A DNA stretch of 64,000 nucleotides from MGBC163016 sp964462135 (GCA_964462135.1 CAYWWK010000002.1:60094-124093), one strand, 5' to 3'; shown: positions 8,102-17,555, counted from the stretch's first letter. Notes: generated by a model from the letters alone, not told the origin. Program-made: numbers and translations.

Positions 8102-10660
8102 TCATTGGCTCGATCGCTGGGAAGATGAGGAGCTTGTCTGGTCTGAACCGGTTGCGTCATCCTCGGTTCTGGCATATTTCCTCTGGATCTCAGCTATATC
8201 CACCTTGGGACCAACCTTGATCAATTCGTTTATAGGGGAATACACGCTTGAAAAGGTCTTTTGCTCCACTTGATTGCCCGATTCATCGGTGACGGTACGC
8301 GTCACGTTGATGGACGAGCCGTCAGAACCGTTCGTCATCTTGACCACCGCGTTGTCGGCATAGGTCTCATCCACTTCGACTTTGACCTTGTACGGGTCAC
8401 CCTTCTGCCAATCTCCCCTCTCGGTCTTAACGGTGAGATGCGGGTTTTCGCCAATGAGATTGGCGGTCACGCTGTAGGAGTTGTAGCTGGTGGTCAGCAG
8501 GATATCCGAACTGGTGCTGTTCTCCCATCGAAGATCGAGGGTCGGATAGGCGATGGCTGCATCCAAGCCTTCAGGGTAGGACCCTGAGCGCATGGTATGG
8601 TTGTGACGCTCTGATATGGGCAGGCCCGCCTCATAGACGGCGTTGAAGATGGTCGTGGCCACCTGGCAGACACCACCACCGGCCTCTTGGCTCATCTCAT
8701 CACCATTGATGACATTGGCTTCCTTGAAGCCGGCTTCAGCGTTGCAGTCGCCCGCTATCTCATTGAAAGACCAGGTGCCTCCGGGCGCCACCACGGAATC
8801 ATCCAGAAGATCAGCGACCTTCTGGATATTGTAGAGCCTGTTCATGGTGGTCGTCGCCTTGTTGAATTCGGTGGTGAACGTGCTGAATTGGGTGACCACG
8901 CCATAGGCAAGGGCCGCATCCAGGGAAAGCGGTTGATCGGTCTGCTCGGTTTGGATGGGAATGTTGTACCTCTCCCCCACCACACGCTGCTCTCCCGTTT
9001 CCCAGAAGTTCTTGAAGAGAACCTCATCAAGCGTGTCCAATGCTCCAGAGACGGTGGGAACCGTGACCGGCTGATCCGGTTTCACGGTGACATCCTCACC
9101 ATCGACTTCGAAGACGACTTGATAGTCCTGTCCGTTGCTTGCAAGGCTCAAGTCCTTCGTAAGCGTCTCAAGGGCCTTCGATTCGGATATCTCAGGCTTC
9201 AAGAACCAGCCATCCCCCCGCTTGGCAGGCTCAGCCTCTATCCATGAGCCCAGCGTCTCCCTGCTCACCTCGGTCGCCTCGGAATCGAAGCTGAACGAGG
9301 CGCCCTCATCCAGCGCCTGATTGACTGCCTCTGCGGTCCGCGCCGCCGATTCCCCATCAACCTTCAGAGGGGTGTAGTCAGCCACGGGGATATAGCGCGG
9401 ATCGTCGACTTCACTGTTCAAGAGCTTATCAGTCAGCGTGTCAACGAATGTCTCCTCATTGATCATGTACCCATCATGGCCTTCGGTGACACTCGCCACT
9501 CCCTCTTCGATGCTGATGCCGTATTCCTTGATGGGATCGCCTATGGCCGTATCCAGATCGGAGATAAGCTTGTCCAGTATGATCTGGTTGAATTCGATCC
9601 GCGGCGCGATGACATGGGTGCCCAGAAGCGTCCCGAACCGGTCGAAGGGTCCCGTAGACCTGCCGAACTCAACCGCCTCCTTGGCCAACGCCTCAACGGG
9701 GAACTTCGCGCCGAGCGTATCCGCCGTCTCCACCCAAAGCACCCTGCTTTCCAGGGACTCCTCGATGGAAGACTGCTCAGCCAATGCCTCCTGCTGCTTG
9801 ATGGCAGCTTCGACATCGGTGTTCTTCGCAGCATCCTCGGATGTGAAGATGTAGATGCTGGTTGAAGCGAACTTGTCACCATAGCGGGTGGTCAAGGCTT
9901 CAACGGCCTCTGATTCGGTCTTGCCCGCAAGGTCAACATCGCCGACATACACCCCTTTGTAGATGCGATCTCCCGTAAGCGCGGTATCAACGAAAAATCC
10001 GCAGATGAGGACCAGGATGACCACGACCACGCCGCCTGCTATCTTGCTCTTGCCCCAAAGCCAGGTGAACCCACGGCCGACGGCACGCCCTGCCAATGCG
10101 ATGAATCTCAGGATTCCCACGACGAGCATCTTGAAGATGTTGAAGATGGCCTCAAGGACAGAATCACTGGCATGGGGGGTGCGCATGGATGAAGAGGTCT
10201 TGAGGGTCTGAGAATCAACCGGAGAATGCATCCTGGCGGGCTGTTTCTTTCTATCGGGCCCATTCTGCCCTCCTCTGCGGGAGCGGCCGTTTTCCGGAAT
10301 ACGCTCCGAACGTCGGCGGGAATCGCCTCGCAGATCACGTGAAACGTTTCGTGAAGGATTGCCACCTGCCGCAGTGCGCGCGTTTCCCTGAGCACTTCTC
10401 CGAGGGGACTCAAGGGGCTTGCTGTTCACCGTGACCCTGTTGGTCGTACGGGGAGCGCGGTTTCGATCAAGGTTTCGAGACGGACGTACCTCGCGTCGTG
10501 CCTCATCGTCAGGAACGTATGAAGATGGACGGGTGGTTCCCAGAGAGTCTCCCTTGGAGGAGGTCAGCCGTGAAGAATGGCCTACATCTCGCGATCGGCC
10601 TTGCGGAGAATACCGATCGCGATCCTGCGGATCAAGATTGAAATTGCTGCTATAGGCCAT
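8102..10660 (-). CDS. VanW family protein with long basic cytoplasmic N-terminus
   Basis: 852 residues. Residues 1 to about 165 are rich in Arg, Ser and Pro and probably disordered and cytoplasmic. Hydrophobic segments lie at about 172-192 and 207-226; the second is a clear membrane anchor. The exterior part has two repeats of the peptidoglycan-binding-like domain often found before VanW (about 235-540), then the VanW domain (about 590-740, with APGGTWSFNE and GGGVCQVATTIFNAVYEAGL), and a Ser/Gln-rich tail. VanW proteins are associated with the cell wall and with glycopeptide resistance clusters, but their reaction is not established. No vanA/H/X genes are nearby, so a general envelope role is likelier. 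Its start overlaps pgsA. Confidence 0.85.
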   Translation of the reverse strand: MAYSSNFNLDPQDRDRYSPQGRSRDVGHSSRLTSSKGDSLGTTRPSSYVPDDEARREVRPSRNLDRNRAPRTTNRVTVNSKPLESPRRSAQGNARTAAGGNPSRNVSRDLRGDSRRRSERIPENGRSRRGGQNGPDRKKQPARMHSPVDSQTLKTSSSMRTPHASDSVLEAIFNIFKMLVVGILRFIALAGRAVGRGFTWLWGKSKIAGGVVVVILVLICGFFVDTALTGDRIYKGVYVGDVDLAGKTESEAVEALTTRYGDKFASTSIYIFTSEDAAKNTDVEAAIKQQEALAEQSSIEESLESRVLWVETADTLGAKFPVEALAKEAVEFGRSTGPFDRFGTLLGTHVIAPRIEFNQIILDKLISDLDTAIGDPIKEYGISIEEGVASVTEGHDGYMINEETFVDTLTDKLLNSEVDDPRYIPVADYTPLKVDGESAARTAEAVNQALDEGASFSFDSEATEVSRETLGSWIEAEPAKRGDGWFLKPEISESKALETLTKDLSLASNGQDYQVVFEVDGEDVTVKPDQPVTVPTVSGALDTLDEVLFKNFWETGEQRVVGERYNIPIQTEQTDQPLSLDAALAYGVVTQFSTFTTEFNKATTTMNRLYNIQKVADLLDDSVVAPGGTWSFNEIAGDCNAEAGFKEANVINGDEMSQEAGGGVCQVATTIFNAVYEAGLPISERHNHTMRSGSYPEGLDAAIAYPTLDLRWENSTSSDILLTTSYNSYSVTANLIGENPHLTVKTERGDWQKGDPYKVKVEVDETYADNAVVKMTNGSDGSSINVTRTVTDESGNQVEQKTFSSVYSPINELIKVGPKVDIAEIQRKYARTEDDATGSDQTSSSSSQRSSQ

Positions 10661-11297
10661 GATCGAACCTCATCTTCAGACGCCCTGCCGCCTGAATGCA
10701 ATAGTAAACGGTTACGCCGATCTGCAGAAGGAGGCCTGCGTAGACGAACCAGATTCCAAGACAGACAGAGTTGCCTCCGAAGCCCGGAAGCCACGTCACC
10801 TCAAAGCAGGAGAGGCCGGGGATCAATGGCCAATTCAACAGCAAAGAGGCGAACCCGATGAACAAAAGCGTGGTAGCAACCTTTCCCGGATAGACGACCG
10901 GAACCTGGATTCGGAACCGACGCAGAAGCACGGCCCCACCCACAAGGAGGAAGAGTTCGCGGGCCAAGATGAGGATGACCACCCATACCGGACAGCGCCC
11001 TATCAAACAGGTCCCCACCACTCCCGTCATCATGAGAAGGGTATCAATGGCCGGGTCCATGAGCTTTCCCAACTTGGAGACAGTATGGGTGCGACGGGCC
11101 ACCTGACCATCCAGAAAATCCGTCAGCGCCGCGATCGCAAACACCACCATGGAAGCGACATCATGGCCTTGGAAGAGCAGGATGAGGTAGACCGGTATCA
11201 GGCAGAGACGAATGAATGAGATGACATTCGCGGCCGTGAGTATGCGGTCGGTCACCTCTTCAACATTTGCTTGTGCGGTTGTCTTCGATGCGGACAC
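10650..11297 (-). CDS. pgsA: CDP-diacylglycerol-glycerol-3-phosphate 3-phosphatidyltransferase family protein
   Basis: 215 residues, an integral membrane protein with about five or six hydrophobic segments. The CDP-alcohol phosphotransferase signature DG-x2-AR-x8-G-x3-D-x3-D is complete (D63, G64, A67, R68, G77, D81, D85). The family transfers a phosphatidyl group from CDP-diacylglycerol to an alcohol; glycerol-3-phosphate is the likely acceptor, giving phosphatidylglycerol phosphate, but phosphatidylinositol- or cardiolipin-type acceptors share the motif. Overlaps the start of the VanW gene by 11 bases, so the two are translated from one mRNA. Confidence 0.85.
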   Translation of the reverse strand: MSASKTTAQANVEEVTDRILTAANVISFIRLCLIPVYLILLFQGHDVASMVVFAIAALTDFLDGQVARRTHTVSKLGKLMDPAIDTLLMMTGVVGTCLIGRCPVWVVILILARELFLLVGGAVLLRRFRIQVPVVYPGKVATTLLFIGFASLLLNWPLIPGLSCFEVTWLPGFGGNSVCLGIWFVYAGLLLQIGVTVYYCIQAAGRLKMRFDHGL

Positions 11298-11414
11298 AGG
11301 CAGCCTTCAGATCGCTTTTACACAAAACAGCAGCATTTTAGCAATCAACGCACGCGTCCCTGACCTCAAATGGAAAACGAACACCAAACACATGTCTTCC
11401 GCCATTATCAAGCA

Positions 11415-11461
11415 CATGATCAGGATGCCGAAGGGGTAAGCCCAGTGGCATCTTGATCATG
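11415..11461. terminator. 15-bp inverted repeat downstream of the ech operon
   Basis: The arms 11415-11429 and 11447-11461 pair over 15 bp with a single G-T wobble; the 17-base loop contains a smaller GGGG/CCC pair. It lies in the 199-bp space between the end of echF and the start of pgsA, where it would terminate or cap the hydrogenase mRNA. There is no T-run on either side, so a classic rho-independent terminator is not proven; it could be a U-less terminator or an mRNA-stabilising hairpin. The rest of 11298-11496 shows no gene. Confidence 0.5.
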
Positions 11462-11496
11462 CACGTGACTTTCACACTGTCGGTTGCATGAGGTGC

Positions 11497-11844
11497 CTAC
11501 TCCTTCTCGGGCACCTCGCACACCACATCATGCTTCTTGGCCGACACCGGTGTGGAAGCAGGGTCCATGGACAGGCACTTGGTAGGACATGCCATGACAC
11601 AGCTGCCGCATTGGATGCACATGAAGGGCTTGATCGTCCACGTGCGCTCTGGCTTGCTCACCGCAATGCAATGACAGGGACACACGCGCTGGCACATCCC
11701 ACAGAGGATGCAGCCTTGAACGTCGTTCACCACATGACCCTTCTGCCCTGCATAAGGGTCCTTCGTCTGGTTTGGGTACAGCAGCGTTTCCGGCTTCTTG
11801 AAGAGCGATCCCAACGTCATGCCACCGAGATGGAAGCTTCCCAT
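11497..11844 (-). CDS. echF: Ech-type hydrogenase, ferredoxin-like subunit
   Basis: 115 residues. Two [4Fe-4S] binding motifs are complete: C45, C48, C51, C55 and C76, C79, C82, C86. It corresponds to the NuoI-like polyferredoxin that carries electrons from ferredoxin to the small subunit. The N-terminal amphipathic region fits docking on the membrane arm. Last gene of the operon; the stop lies 90 bases before the large inverted repeat. Confidence 0.9.
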   Translation of the reverse strand: MGSFHLGGMTLGSLFKKPETLLYPNQTKDPYAGQKGHVVNDVQGCILCGMCQRVCPCHCIAVSKPERTWTIKPFMCIQCGSCVMACPTKCLSMDPASTPVSAKKHDVVCEVPEKE

Positions 11845-11850
11845 ACCCTC

Positions 11851-12939
11851 CTACCTTTCAGTGCAGCTGATGCACGGGTCTATGGTCAGGATGATCATGT
11901 TCACGTCGGCCAGGTCACAGCCTTTGAGCGCCTCGACCATGCCTGCAAGATTCTGGGATGTCGGCGTTCTCATGCGCATGCGCTCCAAGAACTTGGTGCC
12001 GTTGCCTTGCGCATAGTAATAGCACTCACCCCGAGGCTGCTCAAGCACATTGGCCGCCCTCGCTCCCGGCTCCGGGTTTCCCTTGACCTTGACCGAGATT
12101 TCCCCCGCAGGAATCTTCGAGGCAAGCTCCTTGATGATGTCAATGGATTGCAGAACCTCAAGGCAGCGAACCTTCACTCGGGCGTAGCAGTCTCCCTGAT
12201 CATCCAGAATGGGTTGGAAATCCTTCAGATGCCCGTAGGCACCCTTTCCGAAAGTGCGAACGTCGTAATCCACCGCCGACGCACGGGCGAAGGGGCCGAC
12301 CATGGAAAGATTCACGGCCTGGTCATAGGAGAGCTTCCCTATCCCGACGGTACGGTTCCTCACAGAGATGTCAGTGAGCAGCGTATCCATGATCTGCTGG
12401 TACTCACCCTTAATGCCATTCAGGACATCGCAGATGGCGGCGAGCTCGGAATCCTCGATGTCGCGATTCACGCCTCCCACCCGGACGACTGACAGGATCA
12501 CGCGACCTCCCGTGGTCCTTTCGAAGATATCCAATACGCGCTCCCGCAGGCGCCAGCAGTGCATGAACATGGATTCGAACCCAAAGGCATCTGCCGCCAG
12601 TCCCAGCCAGAGAAGATGTGAATGGATACGGGAAAGCTCATGCCAGATGACACGCAGGTACTCGGCGCGGGTGGGGACCTCCACACCCACGAGGGACTCC
12701 ACCGTTTCAGCGTAGCCGAGGGAATGTCCCATGGCGCAGATGCCGCAGATGCGTTCCGCCACGTAGATGAATTGATTGTAATCCCTTGTCTCCACCAGCT
12801 TCTCCAGGCCGCGATGGACGAAACCGATCTGCGGAAGACAGTCCACGACCGTTTCATCCTGCACCACCAGGTCAAGGTGGAGCGGCTCGGGAAGAACCGG
12901 ATGCTGAGGCCCGAAGGGAATGACCGTTGCCTTGCCCAT
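11851..12939 (-). CDS. echE: Ech-type [NiFe] hydrogenase, large (catalytic) subunit
   Basis: 362 residues. It carries the NiFe active-site ligands: C65 and C68 in RICGICAMGHS, and C356 and C359 in DPCISCTER at the extreme C-terminus. This separates it from NuoD of complex I, which lacks these cysteines. The chain ends two residues after the CTE, so it has no C-terminal extension for a maturation peptidase, as known for Ech and CooH type enzymes. It reduces protons to H2 with electrons from ferredoxin. Its ATG overlaps the echD stop by one base. No hyp maturation genes are in the window. Confidence 0.95.
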   Translation of the reverse strand: MGKATVIPFGPQHPVLPEPLHLDLVVQDETVVDCLPQIGFVHRGLEKLVETRDYNQFIYVAERICGICAMGHSLGYAETVESLVGVEVPTRAEYLRVIWHELSRIHSHLLWLGLAADAFGFESMFMHCWRLRERVLDIFERTTGGRVILSVVRVGGVNRDIEDSELAAICDVLNGIKGEYQQIMDTLLTDISVRNRTVGIGKLSYDQAVNLSMVGPFARASAVDYDVRTFGKGAYGHLKDFQPILDDQGDCYARVKVRCLEVLQSIDIIKELASKIPAGEISVKVKGNPEPGARAANVLEQPRGECYYYAQGNGTKFLERMRMRTPTSQNLAGMVEALKGCDLADVNMIILTIDPCISCTER

Positions 12940-13523
12940 TATGCATCCTTCCCTTCTGTCGTCTGCTTCTTCGCTTTCGCTTCCATGGCTGCCCGCACCT
13001 TCGCCGCCTTCTCGGGTGGCATGGCTGCCAGCTTCGCTTCCATTTCGGCATCGATGATGCCGGATCCGGCCTCAGGCGTGGCAGCTCCTTCTGCTTTCGC
13101 CCTCTTCTCAGCCGCTGCCTTCGCCTTCTTCTCGGCAAGCTTTCGCTGCTTTTCCTGTTCGGCCAGTTTCTCAGGAGAGATGATGGTCATCGGCGTCTCG
13201 GTCGAGACCCGATAGAAATTGCCCTCGAAGTCTATGGCCAACCCATCAAAGGTGATGCCGAACAGGTCGTGGATCTCGTTTTCGCAGACGAATGCCTCCA
13301 GATACAGATCAGTGATGGAAGGCACCACCGCATCCTTCGGAAGAGCCTCGACAACGGCATTGTCAAGGCATCCGTCCTTCATGTAGGAATAGATCAGATC
13401 AACGCTGTCTTCATTGTTGACGGCGAGCATCTGCACATAGCGCCAGCCTCCGTCCTTGCGCGCCTTCGCATCTTCATGCAGGGACGCTGTCGCAAGCGTG
13501 CGGAACTCAGTTGAGAACCCCAT
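12939..13523 (-). CDS. echD: Ech-type hydrogenase NuoC-like subunit with charged tail
   Basis: 194 residues. The first 115 form the NuoC/EchD core, including the ENEIHDLFGI signature at 81-90. From about residue 118 to the end is a tail rich in Lys, Ala and Glu, predicted as a long charged helix, which EchD of other organisms does not usually have. The core helps hold the large subunit on the membrane arm. Located exactly between echC and echE with no gaps. Confidence 0.9.
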   Translation of the reverse strand: MGFSTEFRTLATASLHEDAKARKDGGWRYVQMLAVNNEDSVDLIYSYMKDGCLDNAVVEALPKDAVVPSITDLYLEAFVCENEIHDLFGITFDGLAIDFEGNFYRVSTETPMTIISPEKLAEQEKQRKLAEKKAKAAAEKRAKAEGAATPEAGSGIIDAEMEAKLAAMPPEKAAKVRAAMEAKAKKQTTEGKDA

Positions 13524-13970
13524 CTATGCCAGCCCCTTCCTCTCGGCCTTGATCTTCTCGGCCTTTTCGTCCAAAACGGCAATGCCCTTTACGATGGCAT
13601 CAATCAGGGTTTCGGGGCGCACAGCGCATCCCGGTGCATAGACATCAACGGGAATGGCCTGGTCCACTCCGCCAATCACGTTGTAGCAGTCATGGAAGAT
13701 GCCACCGGAGCAGGCGCAGATACCACAGGCAACGACAACCTTCGGTTCCACCATCTGCTCGTAGATCTGCTTGACCACATCGATGTTCTGCTCATTGACC
13801 GACCCGGTCACTAAAAAGATGTCCGCATGCTTGGGATTGCCGGTGTTGATGACCCCGAAGCGCTCACCATCGAAGCCCGGGCACAGCGTTGCCAGCACCT
13901 CGATATCGCACCCATTGCAGCTGGAGCCGTCGTAATGGATGACCCAGGGGGATTTTGAAGAATATGCCAC
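13524..13970 (-). CDS. echC: Ech-type [NiFe] hydrogenase, small subunit
   Basis: 148 residues, NuoB-like. It has the proximal iron-sulfur cluster cysteines: C18 and C21 (SSCNGCDIE), a cysteine in the ACGICACSGG segment near 82-87, and C115 (APGCAVRPE). It passes electrons from EchF to the NiFe site in EchE. The echD ATG follows its stop directly, showing tight coupling. Confidence 0.93.
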   Translation of the reverse strand: MAYSSKSPWVIHYDGSSCNGCDIEVLATLCPGFDGERFGVINTGNPKHADIFLVTGSVNEQNIDVVKQIYEQMVEPKVVVACGICACSGGIFHDCYNVIGGVDQAIPVDVYAPGCAVRPETLIDAIVKGIAVLDEKAEKIKAERKGLA

Positions 13971-13982
13971 CTCATCACTCCT

Positions 13983-14903
13983 TTACAGAAACGCGAGGAC
14001 CGCGATGTTGATGCCGCCAGCCACCAAGGCGACCGCCCAAGCCGACTTCAGCATGAACTGCCACTTGACGCGAGCGAAATTGTTGTCGATCAGTATCTCG
14101 AAGAAATATGCCGCAAGCGCAACCACAACGCCCAATACGATTGAAAGCGGACCACCCCATACGAAGAACAGTCCCACCCATCCCAGGAAGAGCACGTTCT
14201 CGTACCAATGGAGAATCTCGACGAATCCCAGGGTGGAACCGGACATCTCCGTGGTCATGCCACGGACGATCTCCTGATGGGCATGATGGGACATGGAGAG
14301 ATCGAACGGGGATTTGCGCAGCTTGATCGTCAGGATGAACATGAGTCCCAGGAAGATGGGCCAGATGTAGACGATCACTGGCTTGTCAAGCATGAGCACT
14401 GATGCCACATCGAATGATCCCGCTGGCATCATCGAAGAGAGCGAGGGCTGCAGGATCAGACCCGTTGCCATATAGAACCCAACGGCAAACAGAAGCACCA
14501 TGGGCTCATAGGACATGACCTGCAACGTCTCACGCGCAGCGCCCAGCTCTGAGTAGGGCGAACGTGATGAATACGCCGCAATGATGAAGAAGAGGCTTGA
14601 GAGCGTGATGACGAACACGCACATCAAAAGATTGCCACCTGAGAAGAACAGCCCTCCTGCCAGAATGGCGAACAGAAGCGCGCAGATGACATAAGCGTCC
14701 TGAACGCCATTGATGGTCACACGCTCCTTCTCGAAGAGCTTGCGCACGTCATAGTAGGGCTGCAGCAGAGGAGGACCTACACGACCCTGCATCCTCGCTG
14801 AGATGATTCTGTCCACTCCCGCCAAGAAGCATCCAACAATGGGGGCCAGAAGCGCGAACGCCACGATGCCCACCACCGGTGCTATGAATCCGAATGCATC
14901 CAT
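13983..14903 (-). CDS. echB: Ech-type hydrogenase NuoH-like membrane subunit
   Basis: 306 residues with about eight hydrophobic segments. It resembles NuoH/EchB, including the acidic loop after segment 5 (ELGAARETLQVMSYEP) and a conserved cytosolic loop MQGRVGPPLLQPYYDVRKLFEKE near residue 35-60. This subunit sits between the hydrophilic hydrogenase arm and the antiporter-like EchA and is thought to take part in ion translocation. Spacing to echA is 10 bases and to echC 12 bases. Confidence 0.92.
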   Translation of the reverse strand: MDAFGFIAPVVGIVAFALLAPIVGCFLAGVDRIISARMQGRVGPPLLQPYYDVRKLFEKERVTINGVQDAYVICALLFAILAGGLFFSGGNLLMCVFVITLSSLFFIIAAYSSRSPYSELGAARETLQVMSYEPMVLLFAVGFYMATGLILQPSLSSMMPAGSFDVASVLMLDKPVIVYIWPIFLGLMFILTIKLRKSPFDLSMSHHAHQEIVRGMTTEMSGSTLGFVEILHWYENVLFLGWVGLFFVWGGPLSIVLGVVVALAAYFFEILIDNNFARVKWQFMLKSAWAVALVAGGINIAVLAFL

Positions 14904-14913
14904 CGTCCGCCTC

Positions 14914-16830
14914 CTATACCAACGCCATGCCGCACAGGGCCATCACGACAGCCGCTGCCATCAGAATGCTGTTGAATGTCACGCCAATGGGAGCCATGCG
15001 CTTCTCGCCGAACTCCTCTTCCATGTACCAGTTGCGTGCCGTTGCCAGGCTTTCTCCTGAAAGCGAATTCTGGAAGGCACGTTCATCGTCGTTGCGGCTG
15101 ACACCGCTGAGGTACACACCTACGCGCTTCTTCTTGGAACGGCCGAGTCCCGTGAAGAGCGCTATCACCACCACGCATACGCAGATGCTGGCAATCCAGA
15201 GATTGTCAGTGGAGATGTCCTGGCCCTGGAAACCATACACAGAGGTGATGTAGGGTCCTGCAATGAAATAGGAGAGCACCGGCAGAAGCACGCAGCTCAC
15301 CACCAGCAGCACGGCCATGAGCATGATGGACACCCATTCGCTGCCATGGACGGAAACCTCGACGTTTTGAGGCTCCCCCGCGATGCCGGCAAGCTTTCCC
15401 ATCCATTTGGCCCAGAACATGAAGGTAGCGGCTGAGCCGAAGGCGAGAATGAGAATCAGTGCGACTTGATCCATGGCCACGAACGAAACCAGTGTTGCCC
15501 ACTTCGCAATGAGCATGCCGAACGGTGCAATGAACATGCCCATGATGCCAAGCATCATGAAGCGGGCCAGGCGAGGCATCCTCTCGAAGAGCAGGTCCAT
15601 GGATTCGATGTCACGACTGCCAATGTGATGCTCTGCGGTGCCTACGCAGAGGAACAGCAGTGATTTCGCGATGGCATGGAAGAGGATCAGGAACATGGCG
15701 GCCCAAACCGCTTCTGGCGTGCCCACACCAGCGCATGCGGTGATGAGACCCAGGTTCGCGATGGTCGAATAGGCCAGAACGCGTTTGGCATTGGTCTGGG
15801 AGATGGCCATGAACGAACACAGAAGGAACGTCACCGAACCCACCAGCATCACCATGACGGATGGAACGGGGCTCACGAGGAAGCAGGGTGCCAGCTTCAC
15901 CAGCATGAACACACCCGCCTTCACCATCGTTGAGGAATGCAGCAGGGCGCTGGTGGGTGTCGGTGCGACCATGGCACCCAGAAGCCATGTCTGGAACGGC
16001 ATCTGAGCCGCCTTCGTGATGCCAGCAAAGGCGAGACAGACCACCGGCAGCAGCACGAGAGCCGGATTCGTGATGCCAATCTCGATGAACTCATGCAGTG
16101 AGAACGTGCCGACCTGCGTGGCGCAGACGAACAGCGCCAAGATGAAAGCGATGCCCCCGGCAAGATTCATGATGATCTGACGGAACGCATTGCGAATGGC
16201 CTCTTCGGTCTTGGTGTAACCGATGAGCAGAAACGAGCAGAGCGTCGTCACTTCCCAGCCGGTGAACATCCAAGCCATGTTGTTCGAAAGCACGATGACG
16301 AACATGGCGCTCAAGAAGATGAACATGAGCGCGAAGAAGGTGGGCCTGTGATCAGATGACCCTTCCGGCTCATGATCCTGGAAATCCTGCATGTACCCGA
16401 TGGCGTAGACGCAGATGCCTGAACCGATCACGCCGATGATGAGCACCATCATCAACGAAAGGGAATCGATATAGAGTCCATGTGACACATCCATGGAATG
16501 GGCATGGGCGAATTCGACATACAGCACGAGTGCCAGCTGGACGATGCCAAGCACGGCGACAAGCGCATTCTTGTACTTTGCGGCGAAAGCCAGGATGACG
16601 AAAACGCACACGCAGCTGACGGCCGTGCACAACGTATCAGCGATGCCCGATTCGCATTCGAAGAGCACCAATCCCGTGCCCCAATGCATGCAGGCAACCA
16701 CGATCGAAGCCGCTGCAGTTGCCACGGCTCCTACGACCACGAGCACATTCCTTGCGGAATTGTTCCTGATGACCACCAGCAGCAAAGCAATGAGCGCTGG
16801 GAATGCCATGAGGAATAGGAGCATTTCCAT
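14914..16830 (-). CDS. echA: Ech-type hydrogenase antiporter-like membrane subunit
   Basis: 638 residues, NuoL/MrpA-like, with many hydrophobic segments across the whole length. It keeps the proton-channel lysine and glutamate segments (MFTGWEVTTLCSFLLIGY, and the AMVAPTPTSALLHSSTMVKAG signature near the middle). EchA is the ion pump of the complex. The start at 16830 has an AGGAGG ribosome site; the much longer open frame upstream runs through tRNA genes and is rejected. First gene of the echABCDEF unit, 173 bases downstream of tRNA-Cys. Confidence 0.93.
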   Translation of the reverse strand: MEMLLFLMAFPALIALLLVVIRNNSARNVLVVVGAVATAAASIVVACMHWGTGLVLFECESGIADTLCTAVSCVCVFVILAFAAKYKNALVAVLGIVQLALVLYVEFAHAHSMDVSHGLYIDSLSLMMVLIIGVIGSGICVYAIGYMQDFQDHEPEGSSDHRPTFFALMFIFLSAMFVIVLSNNMAWMFTGWEVTTLCSFLLIGYTKTEEAIRNAFRQIIMNLAGGIAFILALFVCATQVGTFSLHEFIEIGITNPALVLLPVVCLAFAGITKAAQMPFQTWLLGAMVAPTPTSALLHSSTMVKAGVFMLVKLAPCFLVSPVPSVMVMLVGSVTFLLCSFMAISQTNAKRVLAYSTIANLGLITACAGVGTPEAVWAAMFLILFHAIAKSLLFLCVGTAEHHIGSRDIESMDLLFERMPRLARFMMLGIMGMFIAPFGMLIAKWATLVSFVAMDQVALILILAFGSAATFMFWAKWMGKLAGIAGEPQNVEVSVHGSEWVSIMLMAVLLVVSCVLLPVLSYFIAGPYITSVYGFQGQDISTDNLWIASICVCVVVIALFTGLGRSKKKRVGVYLSGVSRNDDERAFQNSLSGESLATARNWYMEEEFGEKRMAPIGVTFNSILMAAAVVMALCGMALV

Positions 16831-17003
16831 GCCGTTCCTCCTCTTATGTCCAACAGATTCCTCTATTGACTGTATCAAAGCGAACAGCTGAGACGCGCGA
16901 TGCCCCGAAAGGCAACCGCCCATTGCTCGGTAAAGGGACGGACAGGTGACGTTGCCTGCGCATGAACGGCGCGAAGGAAAATGTGAACGGTTGATGAGGA
17001 AGT

Positions 17004-17077
17004 TGGAGGCGACGTCCGGATTCGAACCGGAGATAAAGGCTTTGCAGGCCTCTGCCTTACCACTTGGCCACGTCGCC
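17004..17077 (-). tRNA. tRNA-Cys (anticodon GCA)
   Basis: Cloverleaf folds on the minus strand: acceptor stem GGCGACG/CGTCGCC, anticodon loop CTGCAAA, T-loop TTCGAAT, discriminator T, and an encoded CCA at the 3' end. First of a cluster of four tRNA genes on the same strand, 173 bases before echA. Confidence 0.95.
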
Positions 17078-17145
17078 CGATGGCATAGCCTGCTTGGAAA
17101 AAGAGCCGACCCATCGGTGAACGATGTGCCGGCTCCTGCAGGCGA

Positions 17146-17221
17146 TGGAGCGGACAACGGGGTTCGAACCCGCGACCCCCACCTTGGCAAGGTGGTGCTC
17201 TACCAGCTGAGCCATGTCCGC
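17146..17221 (-). tRNA. tRNA-Gly (anticodon GCC)
   Basis: Acceptor stem GCGGACA/TGTCCGC, anticodon loop TTGCCAA, T-arm GCGGGTTCGAACCCCG-type sequence, CCA encoded. 76 bases with CCA. Confidence 0.95.
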
Positions 17222-17316
17222 ATAGCGTGGAACATCTTACTGTAATGCTCTCAGGTTCGCAAGACTCATTTTCTTGAAACGACCCGTTGCAACAACATCC
17301 CACTGCTGACGAAGGA

Positions 17317-17392
<76 letters not shown>

Positions 17393-17511
17393 TCATGGCT
17401 TCTCAGCGTCAGCAGCCCGATATCATATCAGACCGATTCCGTGAGTCAAGGACGAACTTGCGAATGCGCATGATGCGGGTAGGCATGACCTCTTGACTAT
17501 GGGACAGCGCC

Positions 17512-17544
17512 CAAGAAGAAGGCCCAGCGCTTGTGCGCTGGGCC
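17512..17544 (-). terminator. Hairpin terminator downstream of tRNA-Leu
   Basis: Perfect 10-bp inverted repeat GGCCCAGCGC/GCGCTGGGCC with a 4-base loop (17521-17544), followed on the minus strand by TTCTTCTT. It lies directly after the tRNA-Leu 3' end and fits an intrinsic terminator. Confidence 0.75.
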
Positions 17545-17555
17545 TGGAAGATCTC

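Noticed and set aside
11497..16830. Complex I (nuo) fragment instead of hydrogenase
   Set aside because: The large subunit carries both CxxC pairs for the NiFe site, which NuoD lacks, and only six genes in Ech order are present.
14914..17190. 758-residue frame for echA
   Set aside because: The first 120 codons run through two tRNA genes; the ATG at 16830 has an AGGAGG site.
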